In this document: piece after piece, positions 26,221 through 36,180 of the stretch
Position numbering within the stretch: the first letter of the stretch is position 1
How the letters are laid out: each line of letters opens with the position of its first letter
From: Johnsonella sp.
GTDB taxonomy: Bacteria > Bacillota > Clostridia > Lachnospirales > Lachnospiraceae
DNA length: 36,968 bases
Assembly (NCBI GenBank): GCA_030529445.1
Contig: JAUMWW010000019.1
Span: 5,996 to 42,963 of the forward strand
Direction: 5' to 3'
Made by a program: the position numbers and the translations under genes
The notes under the pieces: model-generated
Database searches by the model: none
What the model saw: only the letters and a program-made list of their open reading frames with translations
Told to the model about the DNA's origin: nothing

Positions 26221-28143
26221 TTGACAGCGCTAAAATCATATAATGCAGAAAGCATCAATGTTTTGGAGGGCTTGGAGGCGGTCAGGAAGCGCCCCGGCAT
26301 GTATATCGGAGGAGTGGGCAGCAAGGGACTCAACCATCTGATCTATGAAATTATGGATAATTCCGTGGATGAGCATCTTGCGGGATTTTGTGATACGATC
26401 CATGTGATCCTCGAGGCGGACGGCTCCTGTACGGTTTCCGATAACGGGAGGGGAATTCCGGTGGAACTCCATAAGAAAGGAGTTTCCGCGGCAAGAGTCG
26501 TGCTTTCCACTCTCCATGCGGGAGGAAAATTTGACAATGAATCATATAAGACAAGCGGAGGTCTGCACGGCGTAGGTTCTTCGGTGGTCAATGCGCTTTC
26601 TTCAAAGCTCTGCATCAGGATATCCAGAAACGGGCAGATCCATCAGGATACCTATGAGAGGGGGATTCCCACGACGAAGCTGGAGAAGGGGCTTTTGCCC
26701 GTGGTCGGGAAAACGAAGGAAAGCGGGACGAGCATTACCTTCTTTCCCGATCCGGAGATCTTTGAAAAAACCAGATTCAAGGCGGACTGGCTCAAATCGA
26801 GAATTCATGAAACCGCCTATCTCAATCCCGAGCTCAGGATTATTTATGAAAACAGGAGAGAGGGAGAGGAGGAAAAAATAGAATACCATGAGCCCGAGGG
26901 GTTGAAAGCCTATGTCAGGGCAATCAATAAGGGAAAGCAGGAACTGCATGAGCCGGTCTATATCAGCGGAAGCTGCGAATCCGTAGAGGTTTCGCTCTGT
27001 TTTCAGTTCGTGGATGCATTTGAGGAGAACATCCTCGGTTTCTGCAATAATATTTTTACGCAGGAGGGCGGCACCCATATCGCGGGCTTTAAGACCAGAT
27101 TTACCCAGATGATCAATTCCTATGCGAGAGAGCTGGGCATCCTGAAGGAGAAGGATGCAAACTTCACGGGACCGGATACGAGAAACGGGATGACGGCTCT
27201 GCTTGCGATCAAGCATCCCGACCCGATGTTCGAGGGGCAGACCAAGACGAAGCTTGCGAGCGCGGACGCCTCCAGAGCGGTCGGCAATGTGAGTGCGGAG
27301 GAGCTGACGAGGTTCTTTGACCGCAATCTGGAGAGCCTGAAGCGCATTATTGCCTGTGCGGAAAAATCCGCAAAAATCAGAAAGGCGGAGGAAAAAGCGA
27401 GAACCAATCTTCTGGCAAAGCCCAAATTCTCCTTTGATTCCAACGGAAAACTGGCAAACTGCGAATCAAGAGATCCCTCCCTATGCGAGATCTTTATCGT
27501 CGAGGGAGATTCCGCCGGAGGCTCGGCAAAGACGGCAAGAGACAGGAGGTATCAGGCGATTTTGCCGATCAGGGGAAAGATTCTCAACGTGGAAAAGGCA
27601 TCGATTGACAAGGTGCTTGCCAATGCGGAAATCAAGACGATGATCAATACCTTCGGCTGCGGGTTTTCGGAGGGTTACGGCAATGATTTCGATATTTCGA
27701 AGCTTCGCTATGACAAGATCATTCTGATGACGGATGCGGATGTGGACGGAAGCCATATCGATACCCTGCTTTTGACCTTTTTATACAGATTTATGCCGGA
27801 GCTCATCTATGACGGGCATGTATATATTGCGATGCCCCCGCTCTATAAGGTGATGCCAAAAAAAGGCGAGGGGATTTATCTCTATAACGATAAGGAGCTT
27901 GAAAGATACCGGGCAAAGCATAAGGAGGGCTTTACCCTGCAAAGATACAAGGGTCTGGGGGAAATGGATGCCGCCCAGCTCTGGGAGACCACTCTCGATC
28001 CCGAAAGAAGGGTTCTCAAGAGGGTGGAGATCGAGGATGCGAGACTGGCAAGCGAGGTGACGGAGCTTTTGATGGGCTCGGAGGTGGCGCCGAGAAGAAA
28101 TTTCATTTATCAAAATGCGAGGGATGCGGTGATTGATGCATAG
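26221..28143 (+). CDS. parE: Type IIA topoisomerase ATPase subunit (ParE-type)
   Basis: This 640-residue GyrB/ParE protein has the GHKL ATPase site: EIMDNSVDE with Asn47, DNGRGIP at 74-80 and GGLHGVGSS at 113-121. The TOPRIM part has EGDSAGGSA at 428-436 and DADVDGSH at 505-512, and the C-terminus has RYKGLGEM. The start is TTG at 26221 with AAAGAG four bases upstream; no ATG lies near the expected N-terminus. It pairs with the breakage-reunion subunit downstream. ParE is preferred to GyrB because that partner lacks a GyrA box, but family members in Clostridia are hard to separate by eye. Confidence 0.88.
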   Translation: MTALKSYNAESINVLEGLEAVRKRPGMYIGGVGSKGLNHLIYEIMDNSVDEHLAGFCDTIHVILEADGSCTVSDNGRGIPVELHKKGVSAARVVLSTLHAGGKFDNESYKTSGGLHGVGSSVVNALSSKLCIRISRNGQIHQDTYERGIPTTKLEKGLLPVVGKTKESGTSITFFPDPEIFEKTRFKADWLKSRIHETAYLNPELRIIYENRREGEEEKIEYHEPEGLKAYVRAINKGKQELHEPVYISGSCESVEVSLCFQFVDAFEENILGFCNNIFTQEGGTHIAGFKTRFTQMINSYARELGILKEKDANFTGPDTRNGMTALLAIKHPDPMFEGQTKTKLASADASRAVGNVSAEELTRFFDRNLESLKRIIACAEKSAKIRKAEEKARTNLLAKPKFSFDSNGKLANCESRDPSLCEIFIVEGDSAGGSAKTARDRRYQAILPIRGKILNVEKASIDKVLANAEIKTMINTFGCGFSEGYGNDFDISKLRYDKIILMTDADVDGSHIDTLLLTFLYRFMPELIYDGHVYIAMPPLYKVMPKKGEGIYLYNDKELERYRAKHKEGFTLQRYKGLGEMDAAQLWETTLDPERRVLKRVEIEDARLASEVTELLMGSEVAPRRNFIYQNARDAVIDA

Positions 28144-28293
28144 CCGCTTTCCCGGCTAAAGCCCTGCAAGCGCGGCAGCATGAGAGAAGATTAAGATAAA
28201 AAATGCATCCTTTACTTTCCGAAAGGAGAAACGAACGAAGCGGAAAAGAAGAAATCAAGAATGCAGAAAGGAAAGGATTTACGGGGAGAGGAT

Positions 28294-30537
28294 ATGCCTG
28301 AAAAGATTATTAGGACGGAGTATTCCGAGGAAATGCAAAAATCATATCTGGATTATTCCATGAGCGTGATTACGGCAAGAGCGATACCGGATGCGAGGGA
28401 CGGGCTTAAGCCGGTGCAAAGGAGGGTGCTCTATGATATGAGCGAGCTGAAGCTTTCTTCGGATAAGCCTCACAGAAAATCCGCCCGTATCGTCGGGGAT
28501 ACGATGGGTAAATACCATCCGCACGGGGATTCCTCCATTTATGAGACCCTCGTCGTGCTGACGCAGGCGTGGAAGAGGGGAATGCCTCTGGTGGACGGGC
28601 ACGGGAATTTCGGCTCCATCGAGGGAGACGGAGCGGCGGCGATGCGCTATACCGAAGCGAAGCTGAGGAAATTCACCGAAGAGGTATATCTGAGAGATCT
28701 GGATAAGACCGTGGAATTCGTTTCCAACTATGACGAGACCGAGAAGGAGCCGGCGGTGCTTCCGGTCAGGGTGCCGAATCTCCTCATCAACGGGGCGGAG
28801 GGCATTGCGGTGGGCATGTCCACCTCCATTCCGCCGCATAATCTTTCGGAGGTCTGCGATGCTTGCATCGCATATATTCGGAACCGTTTTATCAGCACGG
28901 CAGAGCTGATGAAATTTTTGCCGGGACCGGATTTTCCGACAGGGGGAATCATTTCCAATAAAAGCGATCTGGAGCAGATTTATGAGAGCGGGACGGGAAA
29001 GCTCAGGCTCAGAGGAAAGATCGAGGTCGAGCTCGGACGGAGGAAGGCGGATAAGGATAAGCTGATCATATCCGAGATTCCCTATACGATGATAGGGGCG
29101 GGAATCAATAAGTTTCTTCAGGATATCGCGGATCTTGTCGAAAGCCGCAAGCTGCCCGAAATCGTCGATATCAGCAACCAGTCCGATAAGAGGGGCACGA
29201 GGATCGTGCTGGAGCTGAAGAAGGATGCGGATATCGAAAGGATCAAAAACATTCTTTATAAGAAAACCAAGCTGGAGGACAGCTTCGGCATCAATATGCT
29301 CGCCATCGCCGGAGGCAGACCGGAGACCCTCGGTCTGAGAGGGATTCTCTCGCATTATTTAGAATTTCAATACCAAAATGCGCAGAAAAAATACGGGATA
29401 CTTCTGGAAAAGGAGAAGGAGAAAAAAAAGGTGCAGGAGGGGCTGATGCAGGCATGCGACTGTATCGATCTGATCATCGCCGTTTTGAGAGGCGCAAAAT
29501 CTCTCGCGGATGCAAAAGCCTGCCTGACGAGCGGAGATACCGAAAAAATCAAATTTAAGGACAGCGCCCTGAAAGAAGAGGCAAAGCTCCTTTGCTTTAC
29601 CCAGAGGCAGGCGCAGGCGATTCTTGAAATGAGGCTTTATCGCCTGATCGGATTGGAAATAGAAGCTTTATTAAAGGAGCATAAAAAGACCCTGAAAAAT
29701 ATCCGGGAGTATGAGAAGATTCTGAAATCAAAGAAGAATATGGATGCGATGCTGATCGCCGACTTAGAAAAGATTCGGGACGAATACGGCTTTTTGCGGC
29801 GCACGCTGATAGAGGATTCGCCGGAGGCTTCCTATGAGGAGAGGGAGCTGCCCGATACCCAAGTGGTCTTTGTGATGGACCGATTCGGGTATTGCAAGAT
29901 ACTCGACAGGGCATTTTATGAAAGAAATGCTTCGGGCATAGAGGAGGAATATAAATACATCGTTCCCCTGATGAGCAGCCAAAAGATCTGCTTTTTTACC
30001 GATCAGGGACTGCTGCATCAAGTCAAGGCGGCAAAAATTCCTCTCGGAAAGCTCAAGGATAAGGGAATACCGATCGATAATCTCTGTAAATACGAGGGAA
30101 GCAAAGAGAGGATTCTCCTCCTCGATGCGGCGGATGCGCTCTGCGGGCAGGAGCTGATCTTCCTTACCGAGCAGGGCTTGATCAAGAGAGTGCTCTTCGA
30201 GGAATTTATGACCAATAATATGCAGGTCGGAGCGATCAAGCTCGGCGAGGGGGATGCGCTTGCGGCGCTCTTTAAGGTTAAGACAAAAGAAGAGGCGGAT
30301 ATTGTTTTGCTGACGGATAAGGATTATGTTTTGCGCTTCGGAATATCCGAGATTGCCCTCCTCAAAAAGACGGCGAAGGGAGAAAAAGCGCTGAGGCTTT
30401 CCGAGGGAGAAAAAATAGCGGGAGCATATCTCTCCTCCGAAAGAGAGAGCTTCCGATGGAAGGATAGGGAAATATGGATATCAAAGCTTAAAAAATCGCA
30501 TAGAAACGACAGAGGAAGCAAAATGAAATTCAAATAA
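28294..30537 (+). CDS. parC: Type IIA topoisomerase breakage-reunion subunit (ParC-type)
   Basis: This 747-residue GyrA/ParC protein has its active-site Tyr119 in [10 protein letters not shown]. The quinolone region [10 protein letters not shown] keeps Ser80 and Glu84, the sensitive-type residues of ParC. The C-terminal third is a degenerate beta-pinwheel ([23 protein letters not shown]) with no GyrA box, so a decatenating topoisomerase IV role is more likely than negative supercoiling. ATG 28294 follows GGGGAGAGG and gives the usual family N-terminus; an in-frame ATG at 28261 would add 11 residues. It lies 150 bases after parE with no clear terminator between, and 38 bases before deoD. Confidence 0.88.
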   Translation: MPEKIIRTEYSEEMQKSYLDYSMSVITARAIPDARDGLKPVQRRVLYDMSELKLSSDKPHRKSARIVGDTMGKYHPHGDSSIYETLVVLTQAWKRGMPLVDGHGNFGSIEGDGAAAMRYTEAKLRKFTEEVYLRDLDKTVEFVSNYDETEKEPAVLPVRVPNLLINGAEGIAVGMSTSIPPHNLSEVCDACIAYIRNRFISTAELMKFLPGPDFPTGGIISNKSDLEQIYESGTGKLRLRGKIEVELGRRKADKDKLIISEIPYTMIGAGINKFLQDIADLVESRKLPEIVDISNQSDKRGTRIVLELKKDADIERIKNILYKKTKLEDSFGINMLAIAGGRPETLGLRGILSHYLEFQYQNAQKKYGILLEKEKEKKKVQEGLMQACDCIDLIIAVLRGAKSLADAKACLTSGDTEKIKFKDSALKEEAKLLCFTQRQAQAILEMRLYRLIGLEIEALLKEHKKTLKNIREYEKILKSKKNMDAMLIADLEKIRDEYGFLRRTLIEDSPEASYEERELPDTQVVFVMDRFGYCKILDRAFYERNASGIEEEYKYIVPLMSSQKICFFTDQGLLHQVKAAKIPLGKLKDKGIPIDNLCKYEGSKERILLLDAADALCGQELIFLTEQGLIKRVLFEEFMTNNMQVGAIKLGEGDALAALFKVKTKEEADIVLLTDKDYVLRFGISEIALLKKTAKGEKALRLSEGEKIAGAYLSSERESFRWKDREIWISKLKKSHRNDRGSKMKFK

Positions 30538-30575
30538 ATCAAAGGGCAAAAAGCCGAAAGAAGAAAGGAGATCTT

Positions 30576-31292
30576 ATGAGCAAAATACCTACTCCGCATA
30601 TTGATGCAAAAGAAGGCGAGATCGCAAAAACCATCCTGCTGCCGGGAGACCCGCTCAGGGCGAAGTTTATTGCCGAGAATTTCTTGGAAGAGGTCAGGCA
30701 GTTTAATCGGACAAGAAATATGCTCGGTTTTACGGGAAGCTATCGGGGGAGAGAGGTTTCGGTGATGGGAACGGGAATGGGCTGCCCTTCGATGGGAATT
30801 TACTCCTATGAGCTGATTCATTTTTACGGAGTAAAAAATCTGGTCCGGATCGGAACCGCGGGAGCGATGAGAGAGGATATCCATGTTCGGGACATGGTCT
30901 TTGGCATGGCTGTCTGTACGACCTCGAACTTTCCGGCGCTGATGGGGCTGAAGGGAAGCTATGCGCCGATCTGCTCTTATGAATTGCTGGAAAAGGCGGT
31001 GCAGTCGGCAAAGGAGCTCGGGCTGCAATACCATGTGGGCAATATCCTGAGCTCGGATATGTTTTACGGACCGAAAAAAAGCCCGCAGGGCGGCATGGAA
31101 TGGGCGGATATGGGCGTGATGGCGGTCGAGATGGAGGCGGCGGCTCTCTATACCAATGCCGCGGAGGCGGGAGTGAATGCGCTTGCAATCCTGACGATCA
31201 GCGATTCTTTGGTGACGGGAGAGGCGACGAGCGCAAAGGAGAGAGAAACGAGCTTTACCAATATGATGAAGGTGGCATTGAGCCTTGCATAA
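30576..31292 (+). CDS. deoD: Purine nucleoside phosphorylase DeoD
   Basis: This 238-residue hexameric-type purine nucleoside phosphorylase is the length of E. coli DeoD. Motifs include TPHIDA with His8, PGDPLRAK for phosphate binding, GTGMGCPS, VEMEAAALY for ribose binding and TISDSLVTGE with the base-protonating Asp210. It cleaves purine (deoxy)nucleosides with phosphate to base and (deoxy)ribose 1-phosphate, in salvage or catabolism. GAAAGGAG precedes the ATG. It probably rides on the parE-parC transcript and ends at a strong terminator. Confidence 0.96.
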   Translation: MSKIPTPHIDAKEGEIAKTILLPGDPLRAKFIAENFLEEVRQFNRTRNMLGFTGSYRGREVSVMGTGMGCPSMGIYSYELIHFYGVKNLVRIGTAGAMREDIHVRDMVFGMAVCTTSNFPALMGLKGSYAPICSYELLEKAVQSAKELGLQYHVGNILSSDMFYGPKKSPQGGMEWADMGVMAVEMEAAALYTNAAEAGVNALAILTISDSLVTGEATSAKERETSFTNMMKVALSLA

Positions 31293-31313
31293 GCTTCGAA
31301 AGAGAAGGGGAGG

Positions 31314-31347
31314 AAGCTGCGAAGACCGTTGGTTTTCGCAGCTTTTT
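31314..31347 (+). terminator. Terminator after deoD
   Basis: AAGCTGCGAA at 31314-31323 pairs perfectly with TTCGCAGCTT at 31335-31344, with an inner ACC/GGT pair, and is followed by T residues. The 342-base gap to the PFL gene otherwise holds A+T-rich DNA and the promoter below. Confidence 0.87.
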
Positions 31348-31512
31348 ATATAAAAAAGCCGGCTATATCGGCAGAGCTTGATTTTATGCACGGAAGCTGA
31401 AAAATCACAAAGAGATCAAAATTTTCGGATCAAATTCTCTATACCGAAGGGATCAGGAGGACTTGTTTGTTAAAAAGAACATTCTTGCATGGAAAAAGAT
31501 ACAATAGGCATA

Positions 31513-31540
31513 TTGCAAATCCCTACTGAAATGCTATACT
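31513..31540 (+). promoter_or_regulatory. Promoter of the pyruvate formate-lyase operon
   Basis: TTGCAA at 31513-31518, a 16-base spacer and TATACT at 31535-31540, with TGC just before the -10 (extended -10). The leader to the ATG at 31635 is about 87 bases. Confidence 0.75.
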
Positions 31541-31634
31541 TTAAACGAATTTCAGAGCAAAGGATTCTTTGGAAAGAACAACTCTTTTATTAATGAGAGC
31601 GCTCTTTCAAAAGCTAAATAAAAAAGGAGGGTTT

Positions 31635-33749
31635 ATGTATCAGGCTTGGGAAGGTTTTGAGACCGGCAAATGGTGTGACGGAGTCAATGTAAGAAATTTT
31701 ATTCAAAAAAATTATACGGAATATGAGGGAGACGAGAGTTTTCTGGCGCCTGCCACCGAGGCGACCTTAAAGCTTTGGGATCAGGTATCTCTTCTTTCGA
31801 AGCAGGAGAGAGAAGCGGGAGGAGTGCTGGATATGGATACGGATGTGATTTCCGATATCACCAGTCACGGACCCGGGTATCTGGATAAAGAGCTCGAAAA
31901 AATCGTCGGCTTCCAGACGGATAAGCCCTTTAAGAGATCGCTTCAGCCCTTCGGCGGAATCAGGGTTGCGGAGCAGTCATGCGAGGCTTACGGATACCAT
32001 GTCAGCGACAGAGTGAAAAACATTTTTACAAAGTATAGAAAAACACATAATCAGGGCGTTTTCGATGCATATACTCCGGAGATGCGTGCGGCGAGAAAGT
32101 CCGGCATCATCACGGGGCTTCCGGATGCATACGGCAGAGGAAGGATTATCGGAGATTACAGAAGAGTCGCTCTCTACGGAGTGGATTATCTGATCAAGGA
32201 TAAAAAACATCAGCTTCTCACCTCGCTGGAAAGAATGACGGGAGAGAATATCCGCTTAAGAGAGGAGCTCAGCGAGCAGATCCGTGCGCTCGGAGAATTG
32301 AAGGAACTCGGAAAGATTTACGGTTATGACATTTCCGAGCCGGCAAAGGATGCGAGAGAGGCGATACAGTGGCTGTATTTTGCATATCTCGGAGCGGTAA
32401 AGCAGCAAAACGGAGCGGCGATGAGCCTGGGCAGAACCTCCACCTTTATCGATATTTACATCGAAAGAGATTTGAGAAAGGGAATCATTACGGAGTCGGA
32501 GGCGCAGGAGCTGATCGATCATTTCATCATGAAGCTCAGACTGATCAAGTTTGCCAGAACGCCGGAATACAATGAGCTCTTTTCGGGAGATCCCACATGG
32601 GTTACGGAATCCATCGCCGGAATGGGAGCCGACGGTCGTTCTCTGGTTAGCAAGACCTCATTCAGATATCTTCACACCCTGAGCAATCTCGGGACCTCTC
32701 CGGAGCCAAACCTCACGGTGCTCTGGTCCAAGAGGCTGCCGATGAATTTCAAGCGTTACTGTGCGAAGATGTCCATAGACACCTCTTCCATTCAGTACGA
32801 AAACGACGAGCTGATGCGACCGGGTCACGGGGACGATTATGCAATCGCCTGCTGCGTTTCTTCGATGAAGCTGGGCAAGGAAATGCAGTTTTTCGGTGCG
32901 CGCGCCAATTTGGCAAAATGCCTTCTCTACGCGATCAACGGAGGAATCGACGAGAAATCCAAGGAGCAGGTAGGACCGAGATACCGGAAGGCGGAAGGAG
33001 ATTATCTGGATTACGAGGATGTGAGAGAAAAATTCGACGATATGATGGAATGGCTGGCAAAGCTCTATGTGAATACACTTAACATCATTCACTATATGCA
33101 TGATAAATACGCATACGAATCCTTGCAGATGGCTTTGCATGACAGAGAGGTCAGAAGATTTTTCGCTACGGGAATTGCCGGGCTTTCCGTTGTTGCGGAT
33201 TCATTGAGTGCGATCAAGTATGCGAAGGTAAAGGCGCTCAGAGACGAGGACGGATTGGTTTATGACTACGAGATCGAAGGTGATTTCCCCAAATACGGAA
33301 ACAATGATGACAGGGTAGACCGGCTTGCGGTAGAGCTCGTGGAAGGATTCATGAGCAAGATCAGAAAGCATCATGTTTACAGAAATTCAATTCCGACGAT
33401 GTCCATTCTTACGATTACCTCAAACGTGGTTTACGGAAAGAAAACCGGAAACACGCCGGACGGAAGAAGACTGGGAGAGCCCTTTGCGCCGGGAGCAAAT
33501 CCGATGCACCGCAGAGATACTCACGGAGCGCTCGCTTCTTTGACCTCCGTATCCAAGCTTCCCTTTAAGGATGCGCAGGACGGTATCTCCAATACCTTCT
33601 CCATCGTACCGGGGGCATTGGGCAAGGAAAATCAGGTCTTTGCAGGAGATCTGGATCTCGATCTGATTCTGGCGGGAGGCGGAGCGGATTCGGAAGCTTC
33701 CTGCACATCCTGCTGCACGCCCACGCTTCATCGCGGAATAGACGATTAA
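31635..33749 (+). CDS. pflB: Pyruvate formate-lyase body lacking the glycyl-radical domain (split PFL, large part)
   Basis: This 704-residue protein follows formate C-acetyltransferase along its length: [22 protein letters not shown], the catalytic pair in [10 protein letters not shown] (Cys406/Cys407) and [10 protein letters not shown]. The match runs through [13 protein letters not shown] at 653-665. Ordinary PFL continues here into the glycyl-radical domain; this one diverges into a 39-residue tail containing CTSCC (690-694) and stops. The missing domain is encoded by the next gene. ATG 31635 follows AAAGGAGG by four bases; upstream in-frame codons from 31569 lack this support. The complete enzyme would convert pyruvate and CoA to acetyl-CoA and formate anaerobically once the radical part is activated. 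Confidence 0.92.
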   Translation: MYQAWEGFETGKWCDGVNVRNFIQKNYTEYEGDESFLAPATEATLKLWDQVSLLSKQEREAGGVLDMDTDVISDITSHGPGYLDKELEKIVGFQTDKPFKRSLQPFGGIRVAEQSCEAYGYHVSDRVKNIFTKYRKTHNQGVFDAYTPEMRAARKSGIITGLPDAYGRGRIIGDYRRVALYGVDYLIKDKKHQLLTSLERMTGENIRLREELSEQIRALGELKELGKIYGYDISEPAKDAREAIQWLYFAYLGAVKQQNGAAMSLGRTSTFIDIYIERDLRKGIITESEAQELIDHFIMKLRLIKFARTPEYNELFSGDPTWVTESIAGMGADGRSLVSKTSFRYLHTLSNLGTSPEPNLTVLWSKRLPMNFKRYCAKMSIDTSSIQYENDELMRPGHGDDYAIACCVSSMKLGKEMQFFGARANLAKCLLYAINGGIDEKSKEQVGPRYRKAEGDYLDYEDVREKFDDMMEWLAKLYVNTLNIIHYMHDKYAYESLQMALHDREVRRFFATGIAGLSVVADSLSAIKYAKVKALRDEDGLVYDYEIEGDFPKYGNNDDRVDRLAVELVEGFMSKIRKHHVYRNSIPTMSILTITSNVVYGKKTGNTPDGRRLGEPFAPGANPMHRRDTHGALASLTSVSKLPFKDAQDGISNTFSIVPGALGKENQVFAGDLDLDLILAGGGADSEASCTSCCTPTLHRGIDD

Positions 33750-33791
33750 TTTTTAAAATCGGGCAAAATCACGGTATTGGCAGCATAGCGC

Positions 33792-33800
33792 TGATATAAT
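33792..33800 (+). promoter_or_regulatory. Possible internal extended -10 promoter for the radical-domain gene
   Basis: TGATATAAT combines a perfect -10 hexamer with an extended TGn. No good -35 lies at 17 bases. Transcription would start about 16 bases before the ATG at 33823, with CGGAGG between. Confidence 0.4.
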
Positions 33801-33822
33801 ATATTTTTAACGGAGGTAAAAA

Positions 33823-34062
33823 ATGGCTACAAAAACACAGATCGATAATCTGGTTTCTCTTCTTGACGGATATTCGGAAAAAGGCGGACATCATCTGAAT
33901 ATCAATGTGTTTTCCAAAGAAACTCTGCTGGATGCGCAGGCGCATCCCGAGAAATATCCCCAGCTTACGGTAAGAGTATCGGGATATGCGGTAAACTTCA
34001 ATAAGCTGACCAAAGAGCAGCAGGATGACGTAATATCCAGAACCTTCCATCAAGGAATGTAA
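33823..34062 (+). CDS. Separate glycyl-radical domain of pyruvate formate-lyase (split PFL, small part; GrcA-like)
   Basis: This 79-residue protein matches only the C-terminal end of [37 protein letters not shown] and [14 protein letters not shown]. The radical glycine is Gly54 in RVSGYAV, 25 residues from the end as in full-length PFL. It starts almost exactly where the large protein loses similarity. It has its own CGGAGG (33811-33816) six bases before the ATG. Autonomous radical-domain proteins such as GrcA/YfiD repair damaged PFL in enteric bacteria. Here no intact PFL is visible, so this is probably an essential partner rather than a spare. The activating enzyme gene begins three bases after its stop. 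Confidence 0.93.
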   Translation: MATKTQIDNLVSLLDGYSEKGGHHLNINVFSKETLLDAQAHPEKYPQLTVRVSGYAVNFNKLTKEQQDDVISRTFHQGM

Positions 34063-34065
34063 GCA

Positions 34066-34833
34066 ATGAAGGGATATATTCACTCTATCGAAACATTCGG
34101 GACCGTAGACGGTCCCGGTGTTCGATATGTTCTTTTTTTGCAGGGCTGCCCTCTGCGATGCAGGTACTGCCATAATCCCGATACATGGAAAACGGAGGGC
34201 GGACGGGCAATGAGCGCGGAGGAAATTCTCAGGGAATATGAGAGTTATGAGCCTTATCTTCGGGACGGCGGCATAACCTGCACCGGAGGAGAGCCGCTTT
34301 TGCAGATTGATTTTGTTACGGAGCTCTTTCAAAAGGCAAAGGAAAGAGGAATACATACCTGTTTGGATACCAGCGGAATCACCTTTATGCCGGAAAATTC
34401 GCAGAGGATGGAAAAATTTGACCGGCTTTTGGAGTTTACGGATCTTTTTATGCTCGATATCAAACATATCGATGCAAAGAGCCATGAATGGCTGACCGGT
34501 GCGGATAATAAAAACATCCTCGAATTTGCGCATTATCTGGATTGGAAAGAAAAAGAGATCTGGATCAGGCATGTGATCGTGCCGGGGATTACCTATGAGG
34601 ACGAGCTGCTTCACCGGCTCGGTTATTTTCTGGGCGGACTCAAAAACATCAAGGCTTTGGATATTCTTCCCTATCATGTGATGGGAAGGAAGAAATACGA
34701 GGAGCTCGGCTTGGAATATCCCTTGGAGGGAGTGCCTCCTCTGGGAATCAAGGAGGCGGAGCATGCAAAAAAGACGGTCATAGCGGGAATGAGAGAAAGA
34801 TTATTGGAAGAGAAAGCAAAAAAGGCGGTATAG
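34066..34833 (+). CDS. pflA: Pyruvate formate-lyase activating enzyme (radical SAM)
   Basis: This 255-residue radical SAM enzyme has the 4Fe-4S motif CPLRCRYC (Cys28, Cys32, Cys35), preceded by FGTVDGPGVRYV and followed by the SAM-binding TCTGGEPLLQ. It abstracts hydrogen from the PFL glycine, here on the separate 79-residue protein. The gene begins three bases after the radical-domain gene, so the two are probably translationally coupled. Length and motifs are those of standard PflA. Confidence 0.96.
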   Translation: MKGYIHSIETFGTVDGPGVRYVLFLQGCPLRCRYCHNPDTWKTEGGRAMSAEEILREYESYEPYLRDGGITCTGGEPLLQIDFVTELFQKAKERGIHTCLDTSGITFMPENSQRMEKFDRLLEFTDLFMLDIKHIDAKSHEWLTGADNKNILEFAHYLDWKEKEIWIRHVIVPGITYEDELLHRLGYFLGGLKNIKALDILPYHVMGRKKYEELGLEYPLEGVPPLGIKEAEHAKKTVIAGMRERLLEEKAKKAV

Positions 34834-34864
34834 GCAAAGAAGGGAGAGCCGAGACGCCTTTTTT
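34818..34864 (+). terminator. Terminator of the PFL operon
   Basis: AAAAAAGGCG at 34818-34827 pairs with CGCCTTTTTT at 34855-34864. The left arm lies inside the end of pflA. Confidence 0.78.
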
Positions 34865-34950
34865 GATTTTAAATCTCTTGTTTTTGGAAAAGATTTATGT
34901 TAGAGTTTGCTAAACTATTTATTTATCCGGTATGGAGAAAGAGGTATGGC

Positions 34951-36048
34951 ATGAAGGAAATGAAAAAAAAGATCAGGGTCGGAATCCTCGGAGCGACCGG
35001 GATGGTGGGGCAGAGATTTATTTCTTTGCTGGAAAATCACCCTTGGTATGAAATCAGTATTCTTGCGGCAAGCCAAAAAAGTGAGGGAAAAACTTACGAG
35101 GAGGCAGCGGGAGAAAGGTGGAAGATGGTTTCTCCCATGCCAAAGAGCGTCAAGTCGATGCGGGTGGAGAATGTCAATAATATAGAGAAGATCGCCTCTG
35201 CTGCGGATTTTGTTTTTTCGGCGGTGGATATGGACAAGGAAGCCATCCGCAAGATAGAGGAAGATTATGCAAAAGCGGAAATTCCTGTAGTTTCAAGCAA
35301 TTCCGCACATCGATGGACGGAGGATGTGCCGATGGTCATTCCGGAGATCAATCCCGGGCATTTTAAAATCATAGAGGCACAGAAGAAGAGACTGGGCACG
35401 AAGAGGGGATTTATCGCCGTCAAGCCCAATTGCTCGATCCAAAGCTATACGCCGGTCCTGACGGCATGGGAGGAGTTTGAACCCTATGAACTCATCGTCA
35501 CGACCTATCAGGCGATTTCGGGAGCGGGAAAGACCTTTGCGGATTGGCCGCAGATGAGGGAGAATATCATTCCCTATATCGGGGGAGAAGAAGAAAAGAG
35601 TGAAAAAGAACCGCTGCGCATCTGGGGGCGTATTGAGGGAGATAAGATCCTTGCGGCGGATCATATCAGGATCAGCTGTCAATGTGTAAGAGTACCCGTA
35701 CTCGACGGGCATACCGCCGCCGTTTTCGTAAAATTCAGAAAAAAAGCGGATAAGAATACCCTGATCGAGAGGATCAGAAATTTCAGAGCGCTTCCTCAGG
35801 AGCTTGGGCTGCCCTCCGCACCGGAGCATTTCATGCAGTATTTGGAGGAGGAGAACAGACCGCAGGTAAGCCTCGATGTGGATTTCGAGAGGGGAATGGG
35901 AATCTCCGTCGGCAGGCTCAGAGAGGATTCGGTATATGACTGGAAATTCATCGGTCTTTCCCATAATACATTGCGCGGCGCTGCGGGAGGAGCATTGCTT
36001 TGTGCGGAGCTTCTGACGGCAGAGGGCTATATCGAGGGCAGGGAATAG
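34951..36048 (+). CDS. asd: Aspartate-semialdehyde dehydrogenase, archaeal/fungal type
   Basis: This 365-residue NADP-dependent enzyme has the GATGMVGQRF nucleotide motif at 14-23, the catalytic Cys161 in KPNCSIQSY and His254 in DGHTAAVFVKF. Sequence around SSNSAHRWTEDVPMVIPEINP fits the archaeal/fungal branch rather than E. coli-type Asd. It reduces aspartyl phosphate to the semialdehyde for lysine, threonine, methionine and cell-wall diaminopimelate. ATG 34951 follows AGAAAGAGG by six bases and gives the proper N-terminus. The ATG at 34897 would add 18 residues and is less likely. Confidence 0.92.
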   Translation: MKEMKKKIRVGILGATGMVGQRFISLLENHPWYEISILAASQKSEGKTYEEAAGERWKMVSPMPKSVKSMRVENVNNIEKIASAADFVFSAVDMDKEAIRKIEEDYAKAEIPVVSSNSAHRWTEDVPMVIPEINPGHFKIIEAQKKRLGTKRGFIAVKPNCSIQSYTPVLTAWEEFEPYELIVTTYQAISGAGKTFADWPQMRENIIPYIGGEEEKSEKEPLRIWGRIEGDKILAADHIRISCQCVRVPVLDGHTAAVFVKFRKKADKNTLIERIRNFRALPQELGLPSAPEHFMQYLEEENRPQVSLDVDFERGMGISVGRLREDSVYDWKFIGLSHNTLRGAAGGALLCAELLTAEGYIEGRE

Positions 36049-36104
36049 GATTTCAAGCTACAGAAAAGTATTATGCTTTTTTAATATTTTTTTCATCAAA
36101 AACA

Positions 36105-36113
36105 TGGTATAAT
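36105..36113 (+). promoter_or_regulatory. Extended -10 promoter upstream of galM
   Basis: TGGTATAAT has a perfect -10 and an extended TGn; the -35 is poor. The transcript would carry a leader of about 150 bases including the hairpin below. Confidence 0.5.
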
Positions 36114-36158
36114 TTTTGTACTGATCGGCAAAGATTGAATCATGGAAAAAATGTTTTG

Positions 36159-36180
36159 CGCCATGACAGTGGTCATGGCG
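36159..36180 (+). promoter_or_regulatory. Perfect 9-base hairpin in the galM leader
   Basis: CGCCATGAC and GTCATGGCG form a perfect stem around AGTG. What follows, TATTGTATTT, is only moderately T rich. It could be an attenuator, a weak terminator for asd, or an operator. Confidence 0.45.

Noticed and set aside
26221-30537. Reading the topoisomerase pair as GyrB/GyrA
   Set aside because: No GyrA box was found in the C-terminal domain of the A subunit, and the pair is not next to dnaA, recF or dnaN; ParE/ParC is the better call, though not certain.
31467-31482. Rex-like site TTGTTAA...AACAT upstream of the PFL promoter
   Set aside because: The first half-site is good, but the second half is poor and the spacing is two bases shorter than the 18-base Rex consensus.
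31569-31634. N-terminal extension of the PFL body from 31569
   Set aside because: The added residues have no PFL similarity and the strong AAAGGAGG lies directly before ATG 31635.
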